Assembly: GCA_905250025.1 (NCBI GenBank)
Contig: CAJNOJ010000078.1
Coordinates: forward strand, 248,001-312,000
DNA length: 64,000 bases
Reading direction: 5' to 3'
Origin: Adineta ricciae
Taxonomy: Eukaryota; Rotifera; Eurotatoria; Adinetida; Adinetidae
Shown here: piece by piece, positions 37,244 to 48,717 of the stretch
Position numbering within the stretch: position 1 is the first letter of the stretch
Layout of the letters: the number at the start of each line of letters is the position of its first letter
The notes under the pieces: generated by a model
Told to the model about the DNA's origin: nothing
Database searches by the model: none
The model's input: only the letters and a program-made list of their open reading frames with translations
Program-made: the position numbers and the translations under genes

Positions 37244-38514
37244 ATGTGGAATGAACATTTCTGGCTGCCAAGAAATACAACTTGGAGAGATTTCGTCGAA
37301 CTCGAACAACAGGGTATTCGCGTACCACGTTTTCAGGACCTTTTGTACGTCTATCCATTGGCCGGTGTACTTTATATTCTAAGACTTTTATTTGAACGAT
37401 ATATTGCTCAACCAATTGGACGATCGCTTTCTATACGAGAGTTTTCCAAACGTTTGAAACATGATACACCTCCCTTAGCAAAATTTAGTGAATCATTTTG
37501 GCGTTTTATTTTCTATCTAAGCGTGTTTATCTACGGACTTGTAATTCTGAACGATGTAAACATGTGCACATGTCTCAAAAGTCTTTCCAAGAAGTTTTTT
37601 TCTTTTTTAGAAATCATGGATTTGGGACACTCGTCACTGCTGGTTAAATTATCCTAATCATCGTTTAACAAACGATGTGTTTTGGTATTACATGATTGAA
37701 CTTGCATTCTATTGGTCACTAGTCTTTTCACAATTTATCGATGTTAAACGAAAAGATTTCTGGCAAATGTTTCTTCATCATATCGCTACAATAGCACTAC
37801 TTTCATTTTCTTACATTGTCAATTTTGTTCGTATTGGAGCGCTGGTACTCGTCATACACGACTGCGGAGATTACTGGTTGGAGGTAAATGCTTACATTCG
37901 ATACTAAAAATAGATAAACTCTTTCATATATGTGTTATTTTTCCAGTGTGCAAAAATGGCGAAATATGCTAAAGCACAAAAAATATGTGATACATCATTC
38001 GGAGTATTTGCACTAGTATGGTTTATAACACGTCTTTGTTACTATCCATACAAGTACGTATCGATTAACAAATATGTATGAGTTATAAAAGATAACAGTG
38101 TCTGGTAATATGTGCACTTCGATTGCATCGGACACGTTTCACACTTCAAGGTTACACTAACAGACGTGACCGAATTTTCTTCTTTGTTGTTTAGATTGAA
38201 AATCGTAGAAATTTGTTTCGTTTAGAGTGCTGTATACTACAACATTTGAGGAATTAAATATCCTTGGCTTGTTTCCTGCTTATTATGTATTCAATGGTCT
38301 TTTAATTCTTCTTCAAATTCTTCATTATTTCTGGTTTTATCTTATTTGTCAAGTGGCAATATCGGCGCTGAAAGCCGGCAAAGTATGCACATATTCTTAC
38401 GTTCGTCTTCATCTGATATTCGTTTCGTTTTTGTCCTAGGTCAGAAAAGATGAAAGAAGTGACAGTGAAGATAGTGATGGTGAAACCACAACTGATGCTC
38501 GCAAAGACAAGTGA
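37244..38514 (+). CDS. Ceramide synthase (TLC/Lag1 domain)
   Basis: Five exons (37244-37555, 37611-37883, 37947-38053, 38226-38382, 38440-38514), 307 residues. It N-acylates sphingoid bases in the endoplasmic reticulum. The N-terminus (MWNEHFWLP) and TM1 (LYVYPLAGVLYILRLLFE) precede the TLC domain: FYLSVFIYGLVIL, WYYMIELAFYWSLVF, and the Lag1 motif FLHHIATIALLSFSYIVN followed by VLVIHDCGDYWLE, keeping the catalytic HH and the HD. Only a short IREFSKR remnant stands where CerS2-6 carry a homeobox-like domain. The tail RKDERSDSEDSDGE is an acidic Ser cluster like the CK2 sites of mammalian ceramide synthases. Acyl-chain preference cannot be read from sequence alone. Confidence 0.92.
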
Positions 38515-39678
38515 TCTAGTTTATCTTTCTCTTGCTAAATCATATTTCTTGTTGATCGTTTTTTTTTCTCTTTTTTATTGTAAACAAACTTGCCGAAAAC
38601 AACCTACATTTTCTCTTTCTTTCAACAAACGCCGCCTCTTGTTACTAAAGCCAACAAATAACATTTTCTAACTCGTACCGATGAGCTTCTTCACTTACAT
38701 GTGAAATGACAAGGCGACGTTTTTCGATGATAAATACTCTTATTCTCTTTGTTTTTATTTCGATTGATTTGTTAGCAAAAAAAGTTTCGTTCTGGTTGTT
38801 CTTTTTTTGGAAAACTTTATATACATATATGTTGCTGTTCGGAGAATGCCAAGAATATACACGGACGCATATAGTGAATCTGCTTTTGTGCGATATTGAA
38901 TAATTTTACAATTAAATTCATTTGAGAATATTCACTTTAAGTGAACAAGAATGATTTTCTTTGAATGTAGGGCATAGATTTCTTTCGTAACTTCAGTGCT
39001 ACTGAGACTTATATTCATTAATATTTCTTTCGGAAATCTATGTCGAACAAGAGCGATATGATAAATCTTATTTCATTATTAATAGAACTAGTCCTTTTGG
39101 TGTGGTTAATGTCTGGCTTTTTTTCTGTGGAGGAGGTGGCTAAAAACAGCAATCAATGGATTTTTATTACATAGATGTCATTGTCTAAAGAAAGACATAC
39201 TTCATTCTATTCGAATACAGGTTAAAGAATAGCATCGAAATATTTATTAATATATGCAGATGGCGAACAATTGTGGGTAGTATAAATGATTCTGCTCATA
39301 ATAGATCTTTCCATCGTACCAATAACTTTTCTCCTTGTTAAATAATACAAAAGAGAATTGTTCTACTCTCATTTATGAAATATTCATTTCGATATTACAA
39401 CACACATTTCTCGAGCTTTTATATAAAAAAAAAGAAATCTTGGAAAGAAGAAGTGTCATACGTGAAGGTAGATCTATTTCTAACTTGAACAAAGAAGGTG
39501 GGTGTCAATCGCTAAGGATCAACACGCATATTATGGCAAGATTATCTGCTATTTAATTACCTACATAACGCATGCTTTAGATATATATAATCGAGTAAGC
39601 ACGCAGATCTAACTGAAATCACTTGTGTTTTTTTTTCATCGATAAACTTCACCCTTCTCTCGGAATCCAAATAATTTC
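38515..39678. other. Intergenic, ceramide synthase 3' side to neuropeptide gene
   Basis: No convincing coding frame. There is a 15-base odd palindrome, TTCACTTTAAGTGAA, near 38930-38945, and poly-T runs. The sequence just before 39679 is the likely promoter and 5' UTR of the neuropeptide gene. Confidence 0.45.
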
Positions 39679-40035
39679 ATGGCAAATCAACAATTACTAT
39701 CATTTGTTATCATATTCACTTTATCGATGTATCAAATCGATCTTACATTCACATATACTTTACAATACTCACCAGATTCACTCATATCAAATTATCGTTT
39801 AGCTTTGATCAGCGACCATCTAAGACAGGTACTAAAAGACAAAACAAAATTCATTTTGAAATTATCTTTTATTCAGATCGAACGACAACAAATATCTCCA
39901 TCCAGTCATATACTTCAATCAGATTATAGTGAAAAACTTCCTCATATAGATTGGCCTAAACGCGATATACACACATCGGTTAAAACCAAACGACGTATGC
40001 TTTGTTTTTTTAATACTGTCACTTGTTTTGGTTAA
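39679..40035 (+). CDS. Allatostatin-C/somatostatin-like neuropeptide precursor
   Basis: Two exons (39679-39828, 39877-40035) split by a 48-bp GT-AG intron give a 102-residue precursor; the unspliced frame also stays open because the intron is a multiple of three without stops. It has a clear signal peptide (MANQQLLSFVIIFTLSMYQI), a polar spacer, then basic sites: KR in DIDWPKR-like context and KTKRR. The last 12 residues are MLCFFNTVTCFG, then stop. C-x6-C with aromatic residues, an Asn and a C-terminal F matches the allatostatin-C core (CYFNPISCF; CCC type CAFNAVSCF-amide), and the final Gly would give an amide. A disulphide ring would form between the two Cys. AATAAA at 40043. The next gene on the same strand is an M13 peptidase. 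Confidence 0.8.
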   Translation: MANQQLLSFVIIFTLSMYQIDLTFTYTLQYSPDSLISNYRLALISDHLRQVLKDKTKFILKLSFIQIERQQISPSSHILQSDYSEKLPHIDWPKRDIHTSVKTKRRMLCFFNTVTCFG

Positions 40036-40756
40036 GTATACAAATAAAAACTGCAACGTGAACATCAATCATTGGATTCTTAATTCGACTCGTTTTACTC
40101 TCTTATAAATATACGTTGACATTTGATGTTAGTAAAACTGAATAAAACTTTGTTGATACTATGTAAATTTTACAAAGGTGAACGTCGATTGGTAAGATGC
40201 AACGTTAATCATACTTCTCTCATCGTACTGTCTTCACCAAGAAGCGATTTTGACATCGAGATTTAGGTATTGCAAGGCTATAATGAAAATACACATCAAG
40301 ACGCTTCTCGAACTTAAACTCAGTCATTAATGTCATAATAAATATCTACTTAATCATATATGATGGATTGTTGACATATTGAAAAAGTTGTTTTTTTGCA
40401 GTAGTTTTATGGTAGCATTGAAAAGATTTTTATTGTTCGTTATCAACGGTATAAAAACGTTGTCTTCTGTGATAAAAGATTCAAAATTTAGCTTTTAACC
40501 ATCGTTGATCTCAAAGACTATGAATTTGAATAGGTTTGTAGTACGGTCTGGGACGTGTCGGACAAGAAAGTCATCGTTTTTCTGTCTAATTTGCGCGTCG
40601 GAGCGAAAATATTTCTCATCCGGAATACAGATGTTAAATTCTTTCGATTTGATAATTATGAATATTTATATGATCAAGGAATGAGAGAAGAAAATGTCAT
40701 TATGAGTTTTCTGACAAAAACAAGAAGAATAAGGCATAGAGGCTCTATCGGTTATT
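40036..40756. other. Intergenic, neuropeptide to M13 peptidase
   Basis: AATAAA at 40043 ends the neuropeptide transcript. The remainder shows only short open stretches without protein character. The promoter of the peptidase should lie close to 40757. Confidence 0.45.
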
Positions 40757-43700
40757 ATGTTAAGAGAGTTGTTTTATAGAAATCCGACGAAAATGTACGT
40801 AGGAGAATCGATAGGAGTTTTCTTTTTCAAAGTGGAAAGTATATTCATTCTGTTATTGAATAGGAAAGTGTTTATTGCTCTTGGTGTACTTGTCGGAGCA
40901 CTTCTCATTTCAACCATTGTCCTAGCTGCTCTGTTAGGCAATGCAAAGAAAAGTACACCATCAACTACAATAGGTAAGCAACATTTCTTTAGCAAAATAT
41001 TGGACTAAAACTCTCGAATTCATGTTAGCAACAAATGATGAGTTATGTTTAACACCCTATTGTGTGAAAGCAGGTGAGATGTTTGTGAATAAGAGACGAC
41101 GTCGAAACGATTTTGAATCATTTTTTCTAGCGAATTATATTTTGGAAAGTATTGACGAAACAGTTGATCCCTGTGAAAATTTCTTTGAGTTTGCTTGTGG
41201 AACATGGTTGAAAAACAATCGTATACCTGACGATGGTAAGACGAGAAATGAATGTATGACATTGAAATGAATTTGATTGGTTTCTAGCGGAATCACAAGA
41301 CACGTTCAACGTCCTACGAAATCAATTGGACAATGATATCGTTGGTATGAAAAGATAGTATCTAATAATTAAAAAAAAAACGTTGATGCTTTGATGACAC
41401 CTTTTCGAGGTTAAACATGTCTTTTGACAATCTATTCGTCATTCTTCATTTGACATGACTTAAGAGCTTAATTTACGATCATGAATGTCATTACTCATGT
41501 CGAAAAAAGATGACTTAATCGATGTACTTTTGATTTTTTTTTCAAGAGCTTTGATTCTCTACCGATTTGCACTTAGATATCTTGACCCTACCACTTCCAA
41601 CTGACATGACGAATATTCAATGTATCAACAATACTCGTGTTCTCTATGATTCGTGCGTTGATGAAGCGACCATTGAAACAATCGGTGTCAATACGTTGCT
41701 CTCTACAATCAACACCGAGTTTGGCGGTTGGCCAATACTTCAGAATTCCGCGTGGAATGCTTCGACGTATAATCTAAGTGTTTTACTACAAAAATTACGT
41801 GAATACAATCAAAATATAATCTACAGTTTTGGAACGTCTATCGATGATCAGAATTCTACTGTTTATTTCGTTCGAGTAAGATTAGCTTTCGCGTTGAATT
41901 ATTTCTCATTTGAGTTTTGAACAAATAAAGGTTTCGCAAAGTGATCTCGCTTTGGAACAAAGAACACGATATGATAATGAAACAAGTGTCACTAATGCTT
42001 ATCGACAATTTATTTATGATTTAGCATCTTTGTTGACGAATGTTACAAACACGACTCAGTTGCAGCAAGATGTGGATGACATTTTCGCATTTGAAAAGGA
42101 TATTTCACGAGTAAAATCTAACGTTTTGTTTCATTAATCTTTCCTATGTCAAGCATATTTAGTATCATCTAACACCGGCAGAACAACGTGCTAAACAAAA
42201 TGAAACTGTTCGTACAACGATCGGTAATCTCTCGCAAACTTTCACCACCGATGTAAACTATTGCTCTTCTTGTTCATCATACTACTTTTCTCGTATGAAT
42301 TTAGTTTGAATTCACCAATTATTTACGACAAGTTTACCTATCAGCAAATGTCACATTGAATGACAGTGACATTGTTTCAATCAGTGATTTGGATTTTCTA
42401 CGAAATGCATCGGAAGTCGTATCACAATCGCAAACTCGCGTTATACAGAACTATGCTATATGGCGTTTTGTCATGAATCGTGTTTCGGATTTGCCCAAAC
42501 GTTATCGTTTGACGCGAGAAGCATTTGATCGAGAATTTCGAGGTACCAGTTCACAGCGCGCACGTTCAATCGTCTGTGGAAGTTTTGTTAATAACAACAT
42601 GGGATTTGCCGTATCGAAAGTTTATGTCGCTCGATATTTTGATGAAAATGCAAAAAATCAGGTAGAGCATTCTTCCTCAAAACAAAAAAAAAGTGATGAA
42701 CTTCTTGTCGATATTTGATTTAGTCATCGGAAATGATTAGCAACATTCGAAATGCTTTTATTGAAATGGTCCAAAACTCAACATGGATGGATGATGATTC
42801 GAAAGAGAAAGCTATAGAAAAAGTATCACGCACATTCCGTTTCCCGATTGATTTTGCTAAGATTTCTTCTGTTCAAGGCCAGGGCAATCGATGAACAGAT
42901 TGGTTATCCAAAATATGTTGGCGATAGTAATACAACTGAATTGGAACGGATATACTCTGCCGTAAGAAAGAGTTTAACATGTTCATCTAGCAGTCATCTT
43001 TTTGTATATTTACAGTATACTTTCAATGGATCATATATCTCCAATGTATTGAAACTATTACAAATCAAATCTCGAGAAAGTCTTCAACGACTTCGTGAAA
43101 CGGTAGATCGAAAAGCGTGGGGTACAAGTCCACCGACTGTTGTCAATGCTTTTTACACTCCATCAAGAAATCAGATCAGTAAGTAGTGATTTGTTTGCTT
43201 CTCATATCACCGATGTAATTATGTTATTCACAGGTTTCCCCGCTGGTATATTACAGACACCATTTTTCCATAAGGACGCACCCAAGTGAGTGTCTTTGTT
43301 TTGATGATCTTTAATTGATGAAAATTATTCATTTATTTCATATAGATATCTTAACTATGGTGGTAAGTTTATGTCAGATCGACAAACTTTCGATAGAAAA
43401 TGAAGCATATTATTAGGAATTGGAGCAGTTATTGGCCATGAAATCACTCATGGTTTCGATGATAATGGTCGTCAGTTTGATAAAGACGGAAACCGTGTGC
43501 CTTGGTGGTCACAAGAGACTATCGATAAGTTTATTGAGCGTAAAGCATGTATAGTTGATCAATACAGTAATTATACTGTCGCTCAAATTAATAAAACAGT
43601 AAGGAATTTGTGACCATTTTCTTCATCAGGCAATTCGGTATCGTTTCAGGTGAATGGTAGTCAAACTCAAGGAGAAAATATAGCGGATAATGGTGGAATA

Positions 43701-44472
43701 AAAGAAGCATTTTATGTAAGTTATGATTTGAAGTCGATCTCGTATGAAAACAAAATGCTAATATTGATAATTTAATTCGAAACAATAATTTGTTTCACGT
43801 CTAGGCATATAAAAAATTATCCTTGACAACAAATGATATAAATCTCCCTGGATTGAAAAAATATACGAGCGAACAATTGTTTTTTATCTGGTTTGCTCGC
43901 ATACGTTGTTATGCAGAATACACTGATTACGTAGCGTATGTAAAGCGATTGGCGAAAAAGCAATCGACTGGTCATGCCATTGATGAATATCGGTAGTTCG
44001 ATTTGTATTTTATGTCTTGATGTTTGATGTGTTTGCTTTTTTTATTCGTTTGCTATTTCGTTTGTATATTCATTGCATGTGCATGCTTGTTTGTTTGTTT
44101 TTATAGTCTTACCGAAATTGGACGAAAGCGAATGGAAATGTCGATAGACGACTACCCGGTTTGACTAATTATACAAGTGAACAGTTGTTTTTTATTAACT
44201 ACGGACAAGTCTGGTGTTCGAAAATGACAGATGCCAATGCATTGAATAGAGTTCTCATAGGCGTCCATTCACCTGGCCAATTCAGGTATTCTCACGTCCT
44301 GACAGAAGGTTGATGTGTTGTGAATTTTGTTCGATGTTATGAGCAAACGATATATTCCACTGTTTCCTTTAGAGTTATCGGTCCAACATCGAATTTTGAA
44401 GAATTTGAGAAAGTGTTCAGTTGTACATCTGGTCAAAACAATAGTCCAGCGAAAAGATGTAGTGTTTGGTAA
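40757..44472 (+). CDS. M13 (neprilysin/ECE-like) zinc metallopeptidase
   Basis: Type II membrane peptidase in about 18 short exons. Exon 1 (40757-40794, [12 protein letters not shown]) splices at GTACGT to 40864, which encodes the signal anchor [20 protein letters not shown]. The ectodomain begins [10 protein letters not shown], then [21 protein letters not shown]. Later come [28 protein letters not shown], the active-site helix [19 protein letters not shown] (HExxH) and [14 protein letters not shown] (third zinc ligand Glu). The end is [15 protein letters not shown] and the family C-terminus CSVW. Many NxS/T sites. The penultimate coding exon is present twice in tandem (see separate entries). 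M13 enzymes cut small secreted peptides, including neuropeptides. The neighbouring neuropeptide gene is suggestive, not proof, of a link. Confidence 0.9.
43805..43992 (+). other. M13 gene alternative penultimate exon, copy A
   Basis: 188 bp, starts in phase 0 (GCA TAT AAA) after CTAG and ends in phase 2 before GTAGTT. Its product includes [20 protein letters not shown], then Cys (IRC) and HAIDEYR. It aligns along its whole length with copy B and keeps the conserved Cys plus the His and the Arg six residues later that in neprilysin-family enzymes contact substrate. Confidence 0.8.
44074..44085 (+). promoter_or_regulatory. Tandem TGCATG element between alternative exons
   Basis: Two adjacent copies of TGCATG (44074-44079 and 44080-44085) sit in the 114-bp intron between exon copies A and B, about 20 bases before the copy B acceptor, followed by GTTTGTTTGTTTTT. 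UGCAUG in RNA is the binding site of Rbfox-family splicing factors, and position upstream of an exon usually promotes its skipping. The function here is inferred. Confidence 0.4.
44107..44285 (+). other. M13 gene alternative penultimate exon, copy B
   Basis: 179 bp, starts in phase 0 (TCT TAC CGA) after TTATAG and ends in phase 2 before GTATTC. Product includes [20 protein letters not shown], then WC and VHSPGQFR, the canonical M13 wording. Joining copy A to copy B would shift the frame and hit a TGA 19 codons into B, so a full-length protein can use only one of the two. Confidence 0.85.
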
Positions 44473-45055
44473 TCAATCACAAGAACAAGAAAGTTTTTTT
44501 TTTCACCTTCGTCGAATTTCCAAAAGAACGAAAAACACCGTAATCTTTTACAGCTTGACAAAAATCTTTTTTTTTATTACGGTTTGAAATTATGTCAATC
44601 TAATAAATGATAAGAAGTACACTCTAAGCACAATTATCTTCTCTTGTCTTTTCATTTATTATATATCAATAGAATAAAACCATCGTACAACATTTCGATG
44701 ATATTCATCTCGTTGAAAGAAAGTCGATTTGGAAGTCGGAACTATTCGATCATTTTCTAAAAAGACGAAAAATATCAATTGAATCAATAGACAATCGACT
44801 TGCTAGAAGATATACGAGAATTAGAAGTGCAATGCAAAAAATATAATAACATGCTAAGGAATTTGATAATCAAAGAAAAGAAATAATCAAATCGTTTTTT
44901 CCGGGAAATATATGTATGTATTGATATATAATAGCGTTAAGAGCAATTTTCTTACATGAAAGTGTCTGAAAAAATTTAGCCGACATTTCTGTCGACACGT
45001 TATTCCTAATTGAAGTTACTCATTGACAACAGATGCGACAAGACAAGCGGTAAAC
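44473..45055. other. Convergent intergenic region
   Basis: Lies between the 3' ends of the M13 gene (AATAAA at 44602) and the TBC-like gene. A short plus-strand coiled-coil-like run (LLEDIRELEVQCKKY, near 44795-44845) is open only briefly and has no start or splice support. Nothing else is seen. Confidence 0.45.
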
Positions 45056-48000
45056 TTACTGGCTAAAGTGCTGTTCAGCTTTAGGATCAAAAATAGTTAA
45101 AGAAACCGTTGATCCGGGACCGATTTTATCTAAAGAAAAAGCGATCGTTTGTATGCAAGAGAAAACATTTCTACGAAATAACTCACCCGTTGCGAATACT
45201 TTTGGTATATCAGGAATCATGTCGATCGAAACGGGAGGCATGCCGGGATGAAGAGTACGTATGACAGGTCCATATGTAACATCCCATGTGTCCAAATTAC
45301 CAATTTTCTGAGGTATGTATAATGGAAAACGACAATGGCCGAGTGTATCTAAAGTTCAGAAGTGAAAGTCAAGAATAGACTGTCATTAGTAGTACCATTC
45401 GAACGTTGTCGAACGATAACCAGTGCTTGAATACGTGTGGGCATGAATGACTGGCGAGTTTCTCTCATGGCTAGAATCAATTTCTCATGAGGAATATCGA
45501 TGATAAATCGTTGCCAGTTTTGTACAGCTGCTTCTCTGTCTCCTAAAGTTCATATCGAATTCATTATTTTCGAGATTGTTGAATCAAATACACGTACGAA
45601 GATGTGGTACTGATCCGGTTGTCACATCACATATTTTTTCTCCTGTCCCATAAACTTGAATTTCTACAGTGATTGATTTGATATCGAAATCATTTTGTAA
45701 TCCGCCACTCTATGCAAATCCCGTTCGATTTACTTTGTCATCAAAATCGCTACTTACAGCCGACGAATTCACAGGTAAAGCTAATGTCAACGATATATCT
45801 TTCACACCAATTGTTTCTAGATAAGCTTTTTTTCGATTGACAATTTGCTGATAATTACTGTTCTGCGGTAGGGTTTGTTTCGTTGGATATAAACGTTGGT
45901 TCATTGCAGGTATATATTTCGGATCTTCATTCTTCAAAGCCAAATGAACAAATGCAGCTTGAACATCCAATGTATGCAAAAGACAAGGTTCGTCGAGAAA
46001 AACTTTGCGCATCTCATCGTAGTCAGTAGCATACATAAAACGATCACGGAGCAAATAGAGAATAGCTTTTGCCGCATGTTCGATATATTGCGTATTCCAT
46101 TTGATCATAAAGAACTGATCCCATAGATACAGAGCTGAATTTGAATTAAGAATACCAAAAAATAACTATGTGAATACAAAGTAGAACGAGTATGACAATC
46201 CGTATGTGTTAATGTTTGTTTTTACTTCTCCGATCCATTTTCGAAGGAAGATGACTGGATCAGCCATGAGATCTCGGGAATATTGCGATGCACTTCCACT
46301 TTGTTTGCTTTCCAATGAAATAATTTCTGCCACGAAATCCTGTTTGAATAGGAAAAAGCAAACATGTCGTGATGTGATCGATCGACTCGATTCGTTTACT
46401 TTCGGATTAATCTTTGTTCGAACTTTCGATATCGTCTTCAAGTGATCATAGAATTCGGGATCATTTGTTGATAAATCTGTCATGATTTTGCTAGCAATTG
46501 AGAAAACATTTGTCCATTCGGGAAAACAATGACGAACAAATAAATCCAAGTGCATAGCAATCACATAGATTTCCTCCTCTAAATCAGTCGAATGATAATT
46601 GGAGATATCAATAATCTTTCTACCTTTATTTGCTTCATCACGATACGACAACTGGAATGGTAACAGCCAATAGATAAAATACGGCTCGTAGTCTTTTCTA
46701 TATGTATAGAGAACGTTGAGAATTCTGATCGTGAACCTCAGATGATGCTCTTCAAGAAATGGCTGGAGCGCATGAACTTTGCTGTATGTCTAGAAATCAA
46801 TATTCAAAGCTACAAGAGAAGATTTTGGTGTCTACGAAGGTATCGTACTTCTATAACTGCATTTTCGATAAGATTTGTAACGGGAGTATTGGATGGATTA
46901 GTTAATTTCAGATCAGTTTTACCACGTGCGATACCAGCTGCAAATTCACGTCGAACTTGAAGTTCAACAAGACTCTAGTGAACAGATAAAGAACAAACTT
47001 CTTCTTTTAAAAGTGAAAATCGTTGTACTAGATCATAATCATGTGGTTTCTTTTCTACACGGAGTAAACATTCAGTCCAGATAAATTGACGAAGCGAAAG
47101 TGGAATTTGTTGACCGAACAATTTTTCCGTGATAAAGATCACACGACGTGGATCGCGTTTGAGTAAAGCCACAACCGAATTCGAAACGATATCGCTATAT
47201 TCCGATGTCATTGGATACGGTACTGTCGGTAATTCTACAATGAAAACAATTTGAACATCATCACTTTCCATGGTCTTGTACAAACCAGTAATCATTGGTA
47301 ACTTCTTTGAGTTCGTTTTCGAATCTCGCAGAATCGATCGTAATTTCGAACCGCCATTCAAATCATCTAAATGTTTTCTTCGATTCGTTTCATTCAATTT
47401 CTGTTCTTCTTGTTTGTTATTTTCTTTCTCTTGCACTTGATACAGATAACGTTCTAAAGCTTTGCGAACGATTTGATAGGTATGTTCGAGAAAGTTCTTC
47501 ATATCATTGGATAATTTATTAATACTAAAACAAAATGATCTTTTGAAGGGAAATTTTTCAATTGTTATTCAATATTCACTCTTCATCTTCCGTGACCGCT
47601 AAAGAAAACAAGGGAATAATCATATGAAGTGGAGAACTGAATGTTTGTTTTCATACCTGCGCCGATCTCGAGTGCCGATTTATGCGTTTGGATTTGCAAC
47701 CATGATTTAGCTTCGTTTTCTAGTTTACGGCGATGCTCGTCTGACATTACTGGCGGTTGCTAAACGATATCGAAGGAATCTCATTTTGTTTCTATACTCA
47801 AAGCTGTTTATACGAACTAATGAATTCGGATGGAACATTTCTGATCGAAGTAGTTTGATATGAAAAAGTCTACCGAGTAATTCAATCAAGATTTGTCGTC
47901 GTTCGGGATTATTGAATTGCTGACGAACTTTGTTGGCTAATGCAGGTTCCAAATCATCGAGTATCTATTACAGAATCGAGCTCAACTCAATGAACTACAT

Positions 48001-48153
48001 CCTAAGGTATTTTACTTTTTGCCAAGGACTGTCCGGCAACAGTGTTTGTTGATAACTCGAGTCAAGCCATTGAATATTAAATGGAAGATACTTTATATTA
48101 TGCTCGTCTTCTTCTTTAATTGATTTTTGTCGATTAGTAGTTTTGTTTGCCAT
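45056..48153 (-). CDS. Large protein with degenerate TBC (Rab-GAP-like) region
   Basis: About ten exons on the minus strand, beginning MANKTTNRQKSIKEEDEHN (ATG at 48153) and ending DPKAEQHFSQ. I do not know a name for it. A Lys/Glu-rich helical part (about 47350-47500) precedes LSLRQFIWTECLLR, then FTIRILNVLYTYRKDYEPYF, EEIYVIAMHLDLFVRHCFPE and a WDQFF element before IEHAAKAILYLLRDRF. That order (R..IW, a helix ending in Y, W-D-Q) resembles a TBC domain. However, the catalytic arginine and glutamine finger motifs (IxxDxxR, YxQ) are not visible and the QGM motif is replaced by FIYW. A beta-rich C-terminal part could be C2-like. Exon borders are approximate. Probably a membrane-traffic or ciliary scaffold without GAP activity. 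Confidence 0.5.
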
Positions 48154-48717
48154 TGCTTATCACATACAATAACAAATGAGAACGGAAAAAGCAAATGATT
48201 TTTTGACAAACACTTCACGAAAGATATCGTTAGTAAATGTTGAAGAGCTTCCGTTGCTATGGTGACCGATAGGAACGACATCGAATAGAAAATTATATAA
48301 CATGAGAAACGCGTCATTTTCTTTAAATAATGCAAATTGTAAATAGTTCAATTTTATCCGTCAGCGCTCCTTTCTGATTGGTGCATTCGTTGTCCAACAT
48401 GATCGGATAAGATATTCACGAATTGATTTATTGATTTCCTTTCAAAATAACTCTGCGTAGTAAAAAAAAAGAAACAAAAAAGAACTAGAAATATTCTTCT
48501 ACATATACACACGCACACATAAACACACATGTATAAAGAAAATTCGATTTATTGCATCGTTCAAAGTCGTGTGTTTGTTTGTTTGTTTCGCAAGATTATT
48601 GAATAAGAAAGAATAATGTGCTATAGAAATATTTGCAATAAACATACAGTGTCTATGGAATGATACTACTTTCACAAAAAAAATAGACTTTTTTTTGATC
48701 AATCACCGGCGTACTCA
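48154..48717. other. Intergenic, same-strand gap
   Basis: Between the start of the TBC-like gene and the end of the AAK1-like gene. CA-rich stretch near 48505-48535 (ACACGCACACATAAACACAC). No coding frame with protein character. Confidence 0.45.

Noticed and set aside
40555-40779. Upstream 74-codon frame as N-terminus of the M13 protein
   Set aside because: No ATG at its start; the exon at 40757-40794 with a GTACGT donor gives a better in-phase start next to the signal anchor.
43805-43992. Exon copy A as a dead pseudo-exon
   Set aside because: It has intact splice sites, correct phases, no stops, and keeps the conserved Cys, His and Arg.
44795-44890. Short coiled-coil-like plus-strand piece after the M13 gene
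   Set aside because: Open for about 30 codons only, without start codon or splice support.
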